Shown in pieces: positions 8,017 to 16,616 of a DNA stretch of 64,000 nt (position 1 is the stretch's first letter; each line of letters opens with the position of its first letter). The position numbers and the translations under genes are program-made. The notes beneath the pieces were generated by a model. The model saw nothing but the letters and a program-made list of their open reading frames with translations, did not search any database and had not been told where the DNA came from. The DNA is from Sphingorhabdus sp. YGSMI21 (lineage in GTDB: Bacteria; Pseudomonadota; Alphaproteobacteria; Sphingomonadales; Sphingomonadaceae): NCBI RefSeq assembly GCF_002776575.1, contig NZ_CP022548.1, positions 2,681,001 through 2,745,000 on the forward strand, read 5' to 3'.

Positions 8017-8526
8017 ATGCTGGGGGTGTTATTGGAGTATTTTTCTTATTTTCTGGCATTATTCCTTGTTCTGGTGATTGCCTATATGGCCGTTCGACTG
8101 CGAAGTCTCCGCGTGGACTTGCAGGCCGCCCGGCTAGACCTTGAACGATGCCAGCTGACACTGGAAATATCCGAGGATGTCGGTCGCTTTGGATCCTGGC
8201 ATCTGGATGCAAGATCAAATACTGTGAAATGGTCGGATTATGTTTTCGACATGCACGAGCGTCGCCATTCGCTGGGCCATCCGTTGCTCGAGAATGCCAT
8301 CCATTATTATCATCCGGATGATCGTCCGATGGTGCAGGAAGCCGTCTCGCGGGCGCTGGACGAAGGTGTTGATTTCGAATTTCGCGCGCGCATATTGACC
8401 GAGAATGGCAATGACCTTCCGGTGCTCGCACGGGGCACATGCCAGATTGGCGGTGACGGGGCAGTGCTGGGGATTTTCGGCTGCTTTGTCGACCTGAGCA
8501 CGCCGGAAGAACGAAAACTTAAATGA
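8017..8526 (+). CDS. membrane-anchored single PAS-domain protein
   Basis: A protein of 169 residues. A membrane helix (about 5-25, LLEYFSYFLALFLVLVIAYMA) is followed by a short coiled linker (LRVDLQAARLDLERC) and a PAS domain (about 48-165), recognisable from GRFGSWHLDARSN, HPDDRPMVQEAV, FEFRARIL and GIFGCFVDLS. There is no kinase, GGDEF or HTH output, so it may act as a partner or a small sensory adaptor. It sits between the two paralogous membrane TPR regulators (6056 and 8651), which suggests shared function. A strong AGGAGGGG precedes the start. Cofactor binding cannot be judged. Confidence 0.75.
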   Translation: MLGVLLEYFSYFLALFLVLVIAYMAVRLRSLRVDLQAARLDLERCQLTLEISEDVGRFGSWHLDARSNTVKWSDYVFDMHERRHSLGHPLLENAIHYYHPDDRPMVQEAVSRALDEGVDFEFRARILTENGNDLPVLARGTCQIGGDGAVLGIFGCFVDLSTPEERKLK

Positions 8527-8612
8527 TTTCGGTCATTTAATTGCGAACTACTCGCAACTATCCTATGAGATACGGGTATATAGGCCCACACCACACCGCT
8601 TGCAGCTGAATA

Positions 8613-8632
8613 GGTAACAGGAGTAAGTTACC
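8613..8632. repeat. GGTAAC-N8-GTTACC inverted repeat
   Basis: GGTAAC at 8613-8618 and GTTACC at 8627-8632 form a perfect dyad 18 bp before the start at 8651. The half-site GTAAC is the same as in the direct repeats at 1989 and 5961 but inverted here. It overlaps the leader close to the ribosome site, so repression is the simplest guess. Confidence 0.4.
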
Positions 8633-8650
8633 GTATCAAATGGAGGAACC

Positions 8651-10363
8651 TTGCGAATTTTGACCGAAGCGGAGAAGCTTCAACTTTGTTTGGAGCGCGA
8701 TCGGCTGCTGTGCAGTTCCGAATTTGCACGCTCCCCGACCATGAGCAAGCTGCTCCGATTTCTCGTCGATCACAAGTTGCAGGAAGACGGGAAACCGCTG
8801 ACAGCTTATGCCGTCGCCGTCGATGCGCTGGGCCGCGACGACAGTTTCGATACCCAGATTGACAGCTATCCGCGGGTCCAGATCGGCCGGTTGCGGCGGA
8901 TGCTCGACCATTTTTATCTGCGCGAAAAAAGTGCCAACCGGCTCCATATCCCCTATCACCATTACGAGATCATCCTGGGATCCAACGAGGCCTCGGACAA
9001 TGGCCCAGACTCCGCGGGACCCGAGGACCGACCGGTAGCCAAGCCGCCGATCGGACGCAGAGAGCCCGACCAGCCTTCTGCCACGCCAGATACGGAACAG
9101 GAAACTGCTACTGGATCTTTCTCCGAGCGCGTGGCGACCAGCCGCTTATATATCGTTGCGATCCTTGCGGCCTTACTGCTGCTGGCCGGCGGGGCATTAT
9201 TCTATTTCCAGAAGAGCGAGGAAGAGCCGGAAGTCGCGATTGCCTATCCTGCCATCATAGTGAAGGCGACGGAAGGGATCGTAAATTCTTCCTCTCGCGC
9301 CACATTGGAAATTGTCCACAGTCATCTGGTCGGAGCACTGGAAAAATTCGATCAGGTGCGGGTTTTTGACGAGAATGCCGATCCGGAACACGCGTCCCAA
9401 TATCTGCTCGAATCCTCCAGCCTGAACGACTCGGCCCAGCGCGTTCAGCTGCGGCTTGTGGACAGCGTCACCAGAGAAGTGATCTGGTCGAGCAGAATCG
9501 AGACCGCCAGCAGTGAGGAACGGGAAACCGGTCTTGACCAGGCGGTGATCAATATTGCCGGTCCCTATGGCAAGATCGCCCAGCACGAACTGTCCAAATA
9601 TCGCGTCGATTTTTCGCCAGGCTATCCGTGCGTGCTGCAATTTCATCAATATATGCGCTATCGCGACGAAACGCTGCTGACACGGGTGTTGAAATGCATG
9701 AACGCCTCGGCCAAAAAATTTCCTAACGATTCCTATTTGATGAGCGTGGTGGCGACGGCCAAAAACGTATCGGAGAAATTCGATCTTCCCGATGCGATCG
9801 AAGGGTCGCGCGAGGAATTCGCAACGCGGGCCGCGAAAATCGACAATAACAGTGCCTCAGCCACATTTGCAGTGGCGCAGAGCGCATTTTACGAGGGCGA
9901 TTGCCGCAGGGGGCAATTGTGGGGAGAGCGGGCTGTCGGCCTCAATCCTCTGAATTCCCGGATCATGGGCTATCTGGGCATGTATATGCTCGCCTGTGAT
10001 ATGCCCGAAGGGGAAGCCTATGCCATCAAGGCCTTGCAGATGGATTCCAACGCGGAGCTGGCCATCGCAGCGACGGTGGCGATGCAAAAACTGCGGCGGG
10101 GCGATGCCAAGGCTGCACAGGAATTGTCGACGAAATATCTCGATTCGATACCCGGCGCCGCTCTCGGACTGGAAATCAGCTATATATTGTCGTCCGCTAT
10201 GCTGGGCGAAAAGGAAAATGCACGGCAAGTGTGGCGACAATTAGCGGAACGTTCCGGATTTTCCGAAACCGCCGAGCCGGGCGCCGTTCTGGGCAAATGG
10301 ATCGCGGATCCGGATCTTCTTCGCAAACTCGAAGCCGATTTCAAAATCGCCGCACTATACTAG
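8651..10363 (+). CDS. membrane one-component regulator-like protein with C-terminal TPRs (paralog B)
   Basis: A protein of 570 residues and paralog of the protein at 6056, with the same order: N-terminal DNA-binding-like domain (RDRLLCSSEFARSP; FDTQIDSYPRVQIGRLRRML; HHYEIILGS), variable linker, one membrane helix near 163-184 (LYIVAILAALLLLAGGALF), FlgO/TolB-like segment (EVIWSSRIET) and TPR-like repeats (ATFAVAQSAFYEGDCRRG; LNPLNSRIMGYLGMYML). The start is TTG at 8651, supported by GGAGG at 8642-8646; a later ATG would cut into the conserved first helix. The stretch NPLNSRI-GYLG-YM is shared with paralog A, marking a duplication. A PAS protein lies between the two. The function beyond probable signalling is unknown. 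Confidence 0.7.
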   Translation: MRILTEAEKLQLCLERDRLLCSSEFARSPTMSKLLRFLVDHKLQEDGKPLTAYAVAVDALGRDDSFDTQIDSYPRVQIGRLRRMLDHFYLREKSANRLHIPYHHYEIILGSNEASDNGPDSAGPEDRPVAKPPIGRREPDQPSATPDTEQETATGSFSERVATSRLYIVAILAALLLLAGGALFYFQKSEEEPEVAIAYPAIIVKATEGIVNSSSRATLEIVHSHLVGALEKFDQVRVFDENADPEHASQYLLESSSLNDSAQRVQLRLVDSVTREVIWSSRIETASSEERETGLDQAVINIAGPYGKIAQHELSKYRVDFSPGYPCVLQFHQYMRYRDETLLTRVLKCMNASAKKFPNDSYLMSVVATAKNVSEKFDLPDAIEGSREEFATRAAKIDNNSASATFAVAQSAFYEGDCRRGQLWGERAVGLNPLNSRIMGYLGMYMLACDMPEGEAYAIKALQMDSNAELAIAATVAMQKLRRGDAKAAQELSTKYLDSIPGAALGLEISYILSSAMLGEKENARQVWRQLAERSGFSETAEPGAVLGKWIADPDLLRKLEADFKIAALY

Positions 10364-10429
10364 CGGACAGAGAATGACATTATGTGTCGCCTCTACCCAG
10401 ACGGGACAGCTGGCAGGGCGTTGGGGCTG

Positions 10430-11977
10430 TCAGACGCTTTCCAGCGCCCGCTTGAGTGCCGCCAGCATCTTTTCACGGCCCTGATTGGTCGGCTGTTTCG
10501 ACAGCTTTTCTTCAACCTCTTCACGCAGAGCGGCAAGCTTGGAAATCCAGTCGCGCGAAGCGGTCAAATCTGCCGCGTCGGGCCGGCCGGAAGTCAGCCG
10601 GACCGCAGCCTCGCCGGGCTGCAATTGCCAAGTCTCGCCGAGCTTCGGAACGATCGTGGCCGGCAGATCCGGGATGGCGCTCAGGGCGTCGGCGAAACCG
10701 GCGAGGGCGCTCTGTTCTCCGTGTACCAGGAAAAGCGATCCTGTGACCGGTGTGCGATCCTTTATCCATTCTACCAGGCCGCTGCGGTCGGCATGGTTGG
10801 AATAGCCTTCAAGCGTCGCGACCTGCGCCTTCACGATGACATCATTGCCGGAAATCCGGACGCGCTTGGCGCCATCCCGCAACACCGCCCCCAGTGTTCC
10901 TGCAACCTGAAAGCCAGGCAGCAACAGCCGGGACTGTCTTCGCGGCAGGTTGCGGATCAAATGATGTCTGATCCGGCCGCCCGTACACATGCCTGATCCG
11001 GCGATGATGACCACACCCGTCATCCGGTTCAGCTTTTTCGATTCCGCCACATTCTCGATGAAGCGAATGTTGGTCCTGTCCAGCATGCCGGTGCCGCTGT
11101 CGCGGTAGCGCATTACCGCCATCGTGACTTTCTGGGCCAGGGGAGAATCCAGGAAGACATTTATCGGGGAAAGCCGCCCGGATTCAAAAAGGGCATCGAA
11201 ATCCTCCAGTATCGCCTGTGTCCGTTCCAGCGCGAATGCCGGGATCAGAACATTGCCACCCGCTGCAATTACTTCCTCGACATGACGTGCCAGAGTTTCA
11301 CGCCGTTCGCTGACCAATATGAGCTCGCGATCCCGATCACCATAAGTCGATTCACAGATGACATGATCATAGCCGCCGATTTCCGAGGTGGTGCAATTGA
11401 TCGATCGCCCCGGGCCGATATCGCCGGAGAATAGCAGGCGCTGGCCTGCAATGTTGATTTCTATCGACGCCGATCCGACGATATGGCGGGCATCCCAGAA
11501 CCGAAAGGAGACACCGTTGCCGAGGTTGTTTTCTTCGCAGTAGGAAACCGCACGGACATTCCTGTGCAGTTTCGCGATGTCCTTGCCATCATAAAGGGGC
11601 ACAAATGGCGGTAGACCCGCCCTGTCGGCCCGGCGGTTGCGGCGCTCGGCGTCGGCGGCCTGCAACTTGGCCGCGTCCTGTAACAACGGCTTGATGATGT
11701 CGGCGCTGGGCGCGGTGCAATATGTTCTCGCCTTGCAGCCGCTGGCATAGAGATAGGCAAGCCTGCCACTATGATCGAGATGGGCATGCGTCAGCAGCAC
11801 CGCATCGATTTCTGCCGGATCAAAAGGGAGCGGTTCATGGTTCAGCGCCTCGAGCGAACGGGTGCCCTGAAACATGCCGCAATCGACCAACAGGGTCTTG
11901 CCCGCACCTCTGACTTCGAAACAGGAACCGGTGACAGTCCCCGCGGCACCGTGAAATCTGATCGTGACACCGCTCAT
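10430..11977 (-). CDS. beta-CASP metallo-beta-lactamase RNase
   Basis: A protein of 515 residues. The metal-binding motif THAHLDHSG places H64, H66, D68 and H69, and a later SGDIG plus CESTYGDR give further metal ligands and the beta-CASP boundary. The beta-CASP domain (about 240-380) has VLIPAFALERTQ and IIAGSGMCTGGRIRHHL, and the C-terminal part has the RMMBL signature GYSNHADRSGL, then LVHGE. The family contains RNA endo/exonucleases of the YsxA/CPSF73-like group that act in the cytoplasm. It heads a minus-strand series with a universal stress protein 33 bp upstream. Such neighbours occur in low-oxygen/stress islands of other alphaproteobacteria, but I found no FNR-type site here. Confidence 0.88.
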   Translation of the reverse strand: MSGVTIRFHGAAGTVTGSCFEVRGAGKTLLVDCGMFQGTRSLEALNHEPLPFDPAEIDAVLLTHAHLDHSGRLAYLYASGCKARTYCTAPSADIIKPLLQDAAKLQAADAERRNRRADRAGLPPFVPLYDGKDIAKLHRNVRAVSYCEENNLGNGVSFRFWDARHIVGSASIEINIAGQRLLFSGDIGPGRSINCTTSEIGGYDHVICESTYGDRDRELILVSERRETLARHVEEVIAAGGNVLIPAFALERTQAILEDFDALFESGRLSPINVFLDSPLAQKVTMAVMRYRDSGTGMLDRTNIRFIENVAESKKLNRMTGVVIIAGSGMCTGGRIRHHLIRNLPRRQSRLLLPGFQVAGTLGAVLRDGAKRVRISGNDVIVKAQVATLEGYSNHADRSGLVEWIKDRTPVTGSLFLVHGEQSALAGFADALSAIPDLPATIVPKLGETWQLQPGEAAVRLTSGRPDAADLTASRDWISKLAALREEVEEKLSKQPTNQGREKMLAALKRALESV

Positions 11978-12010
11978 AATGACATCCTTCTGGAAACTAA
12001 ACTTCCCGGA

Positions 12011-12823
12011 TCAATGCGTCACGACCAGCGGAACCGGGCAATCCCAGAACAGGTTGCGGGTAACGCCGCCGAACAGGAATTCGCGGGCCCGGCTATGACC
12101 ATAAGCCCCCATCACCATATAGCTGGCGTTCAGCGTATCGATGGTGGACAGCAATATGGCATGAACCGAGGATTTGTCGGCGGCAAGTTCGTGGATTTGC
12201 GACTTGATACCATGTCTGGAGAGATATTCCGACGCCTCCAGCGGGGGCAGGTCGTGATGCTTTTCTTCCTCGACCACAACGATGTGCACATCGCTGGCCA
12301 GCTTGAGCAGCGGCACGGCGGCCCGCAGCGCATTGCCCGCTTCGAAGCTGCCGTTCCAGGCGACGATCGCCGGGCCGGCTGCGTCGAATTTTTTGACGCT
12401 GTCCGGCTGGACGACGACCGGAACACTGGTGTTGAAAATCACGTCACCCAGCAAGCCGAGGGGCAGTGTATTGTCCTTTATTCCGCTGCACGAACTGAGC
12501 ACGATCAGGTCGGTCAATGCGGAATTGCGTGCAAGGCCGCGGGCCGGTTCCGCATTGGCTTCCTGATAATCCCAAGGCACGTCTTCGCCCGTCAGACGTT
12601 TCTCCATTTCCGTTTTCAGCAGCAAATCGGCTTCGCTGGTATATTTGCTGATATCGTACATGACCGACATCCCGGTAACGCCATCAAATGCCATTTGCGG
12701 CCGGTAAGGATCAGGGCGCAGACAATGAAGATGTCCCTCCAGCGCGCGCGTGAGATCCAGTGCCGCCTGATAGCGGGCGTCGAGCCCGGAATCGTCGTTG
12801 ATATAAAGAAGCACGGATTTCAT
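12011..12823 (-). CDS. universal stress protein, two-domain UspA type
   Basis: A protein of 270 residues, the length of a tandem Usp. The first half begins MKSVLLYINDDSG. The second half ends with the nucleotide-binding signature of ATP-type Usps, MGAYGHSRAREFLFGGVTRN, followed by CPVPLVVTH. The middle of the first domain is less conserved, so only the C-terminal domain clearly keeps the G-x2-G-x9-G(S/T)-type loop. It is a cytoplasmic stress protein of unspecified activity. It lies between the beta-CASP RNase and the LptB-like ATPase on the same strand, and a GGAGAGAC ribosome site precedes the ATG. Confidence 0.88.
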   Translation of the reverse strand: MKSVLLYINDDSGLDARYQAALDLTRALEGHLHCLRPDPYRPQMAFDGVTGMSVMYDISKYTSEADLLLKTEMEKRLTGEDVPWDYQEANAEPARGLARNSALTDLIVLSSCSGIKDNTLPLGLLGDVIFNTSVPVVVQPDSVKKFDAAGPAIVAWNGSFEAGNALRAAVPLLKLASDVHIVVVEEEKHHDLPPLEASEYLSRHGIKSQIHELAADKSSVHAILLSTIDTLNASYMVMGAYGHSRAREFLFGGVTRNLFWDCPVPLVVTH

Positions 12824-12937
12824 CTTGTCTCTCCTTCGTTGAACATTTTGCCGGTAGTGGCTTGGAGGAGCCCTTGCTCTCCTGAAACCGGTCTCGCTGC
12901 GAATGCAGGAAACATATTGGCCAAGCCATCCGTAGTG

Positions 12938-13726
12938 TTACCTAGCGGCGGCATGAAATTCCTCACCGAGATATAATCTGCGCACGAGGCGGTTCTCCAG
13001 CATGGCTTCCGGGGTCCCGTCAAAGACGATCCGTCCTTCATGCAGAACATAGACGCGGTCCAGAATGTCGACCATCTCGCGCACATTCTGGTCGGTGATC
13101 AATATGCCGACATCATGGCTTTCCAGATTGGCAATCATTGCCTTGATGTCCCGGACAGACATTGGATCAATGCCCGCGAAGGGCTCGTCAAACAGCATGA
13201 TTGCCGGACTGGCCGCCATCGCCCGGGCGATCTCGCAGCGGCGTCTTTCGCCACCCGAAAGCGCTCGTGCGGGGACATGACGGACATAGGCTATATGGAA
13301 TTCATCAAGCAGTTCATTCAGCTTCCGCGCTCTTGCCTCCGGATCCTGCACGAACAGTTCGAGCACGGTCATGATATTCTGTTCGACTGTCAGTCCGCGG
13401 AAAATCGAGGCTTCCTGTGGCAGATAACCCAGGCCACGAAGCGCACGCCGGTCGAGTGACAGCCGGGTTACATCTTCACCATGGAGAAATATATGACCGG
13501 AATTTACCCGCAACAGCCCGAGGATCGAATAGAAAGTCACGGTCTTGCCAGCCCCGTCCCGACCGAGCAAACCGACCACCTCGGAAGGCCTGACCTCGAT
13601 CGAAACGTCGGTCAGCACCTGTTTTCTGCCAAATTTCTTGCTGATCGAGACGACCGAAAGTCCGCCACTCTCAAGCGAGGGTGTTTCGGCGGAATGTGGC
13701 AAAGTGGGTAGGATGATATGCTTCAA
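12938..13726 (-). CDS. LptB-like ABC transporter ATPase with altered switch histidine
   Basis: A protein of 262 residues, closest to LptB, the ATPase of the lipopolysaccharide transporter LptBFG-C. It has Walker A GRDGAGKT (about 54-61), Q-loop LGYLPQEASIFRGLTV, signature LSGGERRRCEIARA and Walker B IMLFDEPFAGIDP. At the H-loop, where LptB has ITDHNVRE, this protein reads ITDQNVRE (codon CAG, near residue 213), so the switch histidine is replaced by glutamine. It also has a 25-residue N-terminal extension. No lptA, lptC or permease gene lies next to it; it sits among stress genes. It is probably a specialised paralog, with the housekeeping lptB elsewhere. Confidence 0.8.
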   Translation of the reverse strand: MKHIILPTLPHSAETPSLESGGLSVVSISKKFGRKQVLTDVSIEVRPSEVVGLLGRDGAGKTVTFYSILGLLRVNSGHIFLHGEDVTRLSLDRRALRGLGYLPQEASIFRGLTVEQNIMTVLELFVQDPEARARKLNELLDEFHIAYVRHVPARALSGGERRRCEIARAMAASPAIMLFDEPFAGIDPMSVRDIKAMIANLESHDVGILITDQNVREMVDILDRVYVLHEGRIVFDGTPEAMLENRLVRRLYLGEEFHAAAR

Positions 13727-13868
13727 TGGCTCGCATTGCCCCGGTTGGAAAGCCGCTATGGTAATTGCCGAAGGATGGCGGCCATATCAGGGAGTGTACG
13801 TATCTTTTCCCGTGCTGACTGACACGCAACTGGAGAAATGGATGATGGCCTGCATATCCTTCCGGATC

Positions 13869-15167
13869 TTAGAGACCGTTGGCCAACTCGTCCCTGAATT
13901 TCGGATGGGCTAGGCCGATCAGCGCTTCGGCCCGCTGGTTCAGCGATTTGCCCTTCAGGTCTACCGACCCATATTCGGTTACCACGATATGGGTGTCGTT
14001 GCGCGGGGTGGTCACCGGCCCATCCAGTCGGGGAACGATGCGGGAAACTGTGCCGTTCCGGGCTGTCGACTGGCAGGCAATGATCGACTTGCCGCCTTTC
14101 GACGCGGTCGCCCCGCGGACAAAGTCGAGCTGCCCGCCGGAACCGCTATATTGTCGTCCCATCAGATGTTCCGAATTGCACGCGCCGCCAAGATCGATCT
14201 GAAGCGTAGCGTTGACCGAAACGACATTTCTGTTTTTTGCGATATGGCGGGGATCGTTGACGATATTGACCGGCGCGCTGTGCATGGCAGGATTGTCGTC
14301 GAGAAAGTCATAAAATGGCCTGTCGCCCATGGCGAAGGTGAACACGCTGCGGCCTCGATAGGTGGTCTTGGCTTGATTGCTAACCGCACCGCACTGGATC
14401 AGGCCGGCGAGGGCGGGGGTCATCAACTCTGTATGGATACCCATATCCCGCCGGTCTCGCAGCAAGGCACAAACCGCGCCCGGCAGCGCGCCAATGCCCA
14501 TTTGCAGACAGGCCCGATCGTCGATCATGTCGGCGATGATCGCGGCGACCTGTGCTTCCTCCAGAGATGTTTCGGGCGCTTGAACCTCGACTATCGGCAT
14601 TGTGTTTTCGACGATCGCATCGACTTCGGAAACATGAAGCAGCGAGGCGCCGAACACGCGCGGCATGTAGGGATTGACCTCGACCACCAGCTTTTTCGCG
14701 TTACGCGCAGCGGCGGTGGAATAATCGTTGCTCGTTCCGAAGGTAAACCAGCCATGTTTGTCCATCGGCGATACGGTGGTCACAAACAGGTCTAGCGAGA
14801 CTTCTTTTTCGAAAAGCCGCGGGGAATCGCTGAAGGCGACCGGAACAAATTCGACGGGGCTTTTGGTGCCGGGTTTCTGCGCGCCCAGCAATTTGCGTTC
14901 GATCGCGCTCAGAAACATGCAGCGCGGACGAATGCGGCCGAGCAGATCCGGTCGCAGCACCGTCTCGGCGGCGTGGTCCATCGAATGAAAATACCACAAT
15001 TTGATATCGTCGATATCTCCCTTTTCCGCGAGATCGGCAAGCGCACCCAGCAGGGCCGGCGGTTCTGCGGTCGCCATGCCCATCGCCATAAGGGCACCGG
15101 GCTGCAATCCCCGTACAGCATCGCCGGCGCTCATGAGCCGGGAACGATATTCGTCAGCATGGGTCAT
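13869..15167 (-). CDS. acetyl-CoA hydrolase / CoA-transferase family protein
   Basis: A protein of 432 residues, the usual length for the 4-hydroxybutyrate/acetate CoA-transferase family. Recognisable segments are QPGALMAMGMATAEPP, VSPMDKHGWFTFG, MGIGALPGAVCALL, HTELMTPALAGLI and the C-terminal IVTEYGSVDLKGKSLNQRAEALIGLAHP region, which in this family lines the active site. It would move CoA between acyl groups and a carboxylic acid in the cytoplasm; the substrate cannot be told. It is on the same strand as the LptB-like and host-attachment genes. The ATG at 15167 begins the conserved N-terminus. Confidence 0.88.
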   Translation of the reverse strand: MTHADEYRSRLMSAGDAVRGLQPGALMAMGMATAEPPALLGALADLAEKGDIDDIKLWYFHSMDHAAETVLRPDLLGRIRPRCMFLSAIERKLLGAQKPGTKSPVEFVPVAFSDSPRLFEKEVSLDLFVTTVSPMDKHGWFTFGTSNDYSTAAARNAKKLVVEVNPYMPRVFGASLLHVSEVDAIVENTMPIVEVQAPETSLEEAQVAAIIADMIDDRACLQMGIGALPGAVCALLRDRRDMGIHTELMTPALAGLIQCGAVSNQAKTTYRGRSVFTFAMGDRPFYDFLDDNPAMHSAPVNIVNDPRHIAKNRNVVSVNATLQIDLGGACNSEHLMGRQYSGSGGQLDFVRGATASKGGKSIIACQSTARNGTVSRIVPRLDGPVTTPRNDTHIVVTEYGSVDLKGKSLNQRAEALIGLAHPKFRDELANGL

Positions 15168-15257
15168 GGCTGGAGTTCCGGGTGCGAAAAATCGACGCCA
15201 GAAGAACCGGCGCGTCCTGCCGGGGAAAACAAGGCGCGGACTGGGGAGCCGCTGCCC

Positions 15258-15701
15258 TCAAACTTCATGCTTGGCGAGCATTTTAGCGAGCGGTTCGGCT
15301 GCATCCGGTCCAAAGTCCTTCGGGATTTCTGCGAGCAATCGCGCGCTGGTTTCCGGCCCCAGATGTTTCCGGATGACGCCCAGGGCGCGCGGCGCGGCGA
15401 CCAGTATGACGCCTTCTTTCGATCCCGACATGATCTGTTCGATTCTTTGCGTTATATCGGTCACGAACCGGTCTTCTTCCTGCTGTTGCAGATCGGTCTG
15501 TTCATGGGCTCCGCGGTTGGGAGACTTGCTCTGAAAACTGCGCCCCGGTCTGTCGGTACCAAGTTCCGAAGTGCGCAACGAAGGATTTTTATGTTCCTCG
15601 ATCAGTTCCAGCACCGGTTCGAAGGCTTCCCCGATATTCTTGAACATTGTCATCCGGGACCCGTCCACGGCGATCACCCTGCTATCCTTGCGCACCAGCA
15701 T
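15258..15701 (-). CDS. host-attachment family protein (baeRF-type)
   Basis: A protein of 147 residues matching the 'protein required for attachment to host cells' family (COG5622), first noted in plant-associated Rhizobiales: it starts MLVRKDSRVIAVDGSRMTMF, has ELGTDRPGRSFQS and ITQRIEQIMSGSKEGVILVAAPRALGVIR split by a short loop, and ends LAEIPKDFGPDA. The fold is related to eRF1/baeRF domains, so the 'attachment' name may not describe the chemistry. It is the first gene of the minus-strand stress block and shares a 174-bp divergent region with the lipoprotein at 15876. Confidence 0.85.
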   Translation of the reverse strand: MLVRKDSRVIAVDGSRMTMFKNIGEAFEPVLELIEEHKNPSLRTSELGTDRPGRSFQSKSPNRGAHEQTDLQQQEEDRFVTDITQRIEQIMSGSKEGVILVAAPRALGVIRKHLGPETSARLLAEIPKDFGPDAAEPLAKMLAKHEV

Positions 15702-15875
15702 TTCATTCTCCCGTCAGCTTATTGACTGAAGACTGTCTAGGAGGCGCTCTTGCTGGCGGCGATAGGTATTGTTACGGACCGGTCTTACGAACAATTACGT
15801 AAAGACAATCCGGCCATAGTCTCCGAAAATCGCATGGATTCGGCCGCATTTGCGGCGCCATCAGGAGGACCGACC

Positions 15876-16472
15876 ATGAGGGATCACCCGAATATCATCA
15901 AAGCTGTGGCGAATACAGGCGCGTTGCTCTTGACCCTGTTGCTGCTCGCCTGTGCGACCGCGACCCCTTATCAGCCTCAAATCGCGGGACAGCGGGTCTC
16001 CGGCGGTTATTCAGAAGATCGTATCGACGACAACCATTATCGTGTCAGATTTGCCGGCAATACGCTGACTTCGCGCGATACGGTGGAGGGCTATCTCCTG
16101 TACCGGGCCGCGGAGCTCACGGTCCAGAGTGGCTATGACTGGTTCCGGATAACCGACCATACAACCGAAACCGACCGGCACACCTATGTCGAGCATTTCC
16201 CCCGCTACGAGCCCTATTACGGGTCTCTCTATCTGAACTGGCGTCCGCACTGGCGCTATTATCGCAGCGGCGTCTGGTCGACCTGGCATCCCTATGGCCG
16301 CGATCCATTCTGGTCCTTTGACACGGATGTGCGGACAGTAGAGCGGTTCGAAGCCGAAGCGGACATCGTGATGCGCCGGGGGCCGATGCCCGCCAACGCA
16401 GCGCGCGCTTTTGATGCCCGCAAGGTTATGGCCGACCTCGGACCTTCGATCAAATGGCCTGAAGAGAAATAA
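15876..16472 (+). CDS. CC0125/CC1285-family lipoprotein
   Basis: A lipoprotein of 198 residues from the chosen start. It has a short positive N-terminus and a lipobox LLAC ending at Cys26, then the family core GYSEDRIDDNHYRVRFAG, LYRAAELTVQSGYDWF, and a Tyr/Trp-rich tail (HWRYYRSGVW, WHPYGRDPFW). The ATG at 15876 has GGAGG ten bases upstream. The longer in-frame start at 15750 would put 42 non-conserved residues before the signal peptide and is unlikely. The function of the family is unknown; it is common in alphaproteobacterial envelopes. Confidence 0.82.
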   Translation: MRDHPNIIKAVANTGALLLTLLLLACATATPYQPQIAGQRVSGGYSEDRIDDNHYRVRFAGNTLTSRDTVEGYLLYRAAELTVQSGYDWFRITDHTTETDRHTYVEHFPRYEPYYGSLYLNWRPHWRYYRSGVWSTWHPYGRDPFWSFDTDVRTVERFEAEADIVMRRGPMPANAARAFDARKVMADLGPSIKWPEEK

Positions 16473-16616
16473 AAAAACCGCGAGCCGCTGATCGCGCGAG
16501 AACGACGTGCAGACGATAAACGCGAATGGGTCGGCTGTAATTTTGCCGGGCCTGTACCGCTAGCGTCAGAGAATTTTCTGCTGCCGGGCTAGACGGTGGG
16601 GCTTGCTAGGTGGTCG

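Noticed and set aside
11771..12976. A 401-codon plus-strand frame
   Set aside because: It is antisense to the Usp gene and the start of the RNase gene; both of those match known families, and the antisense protein does not.
10430..15875. FNR/FixK boxes for the stress block
   Set aside because: Searched by eye for TTGAY-N4-RTCAA in the gaps; none found.
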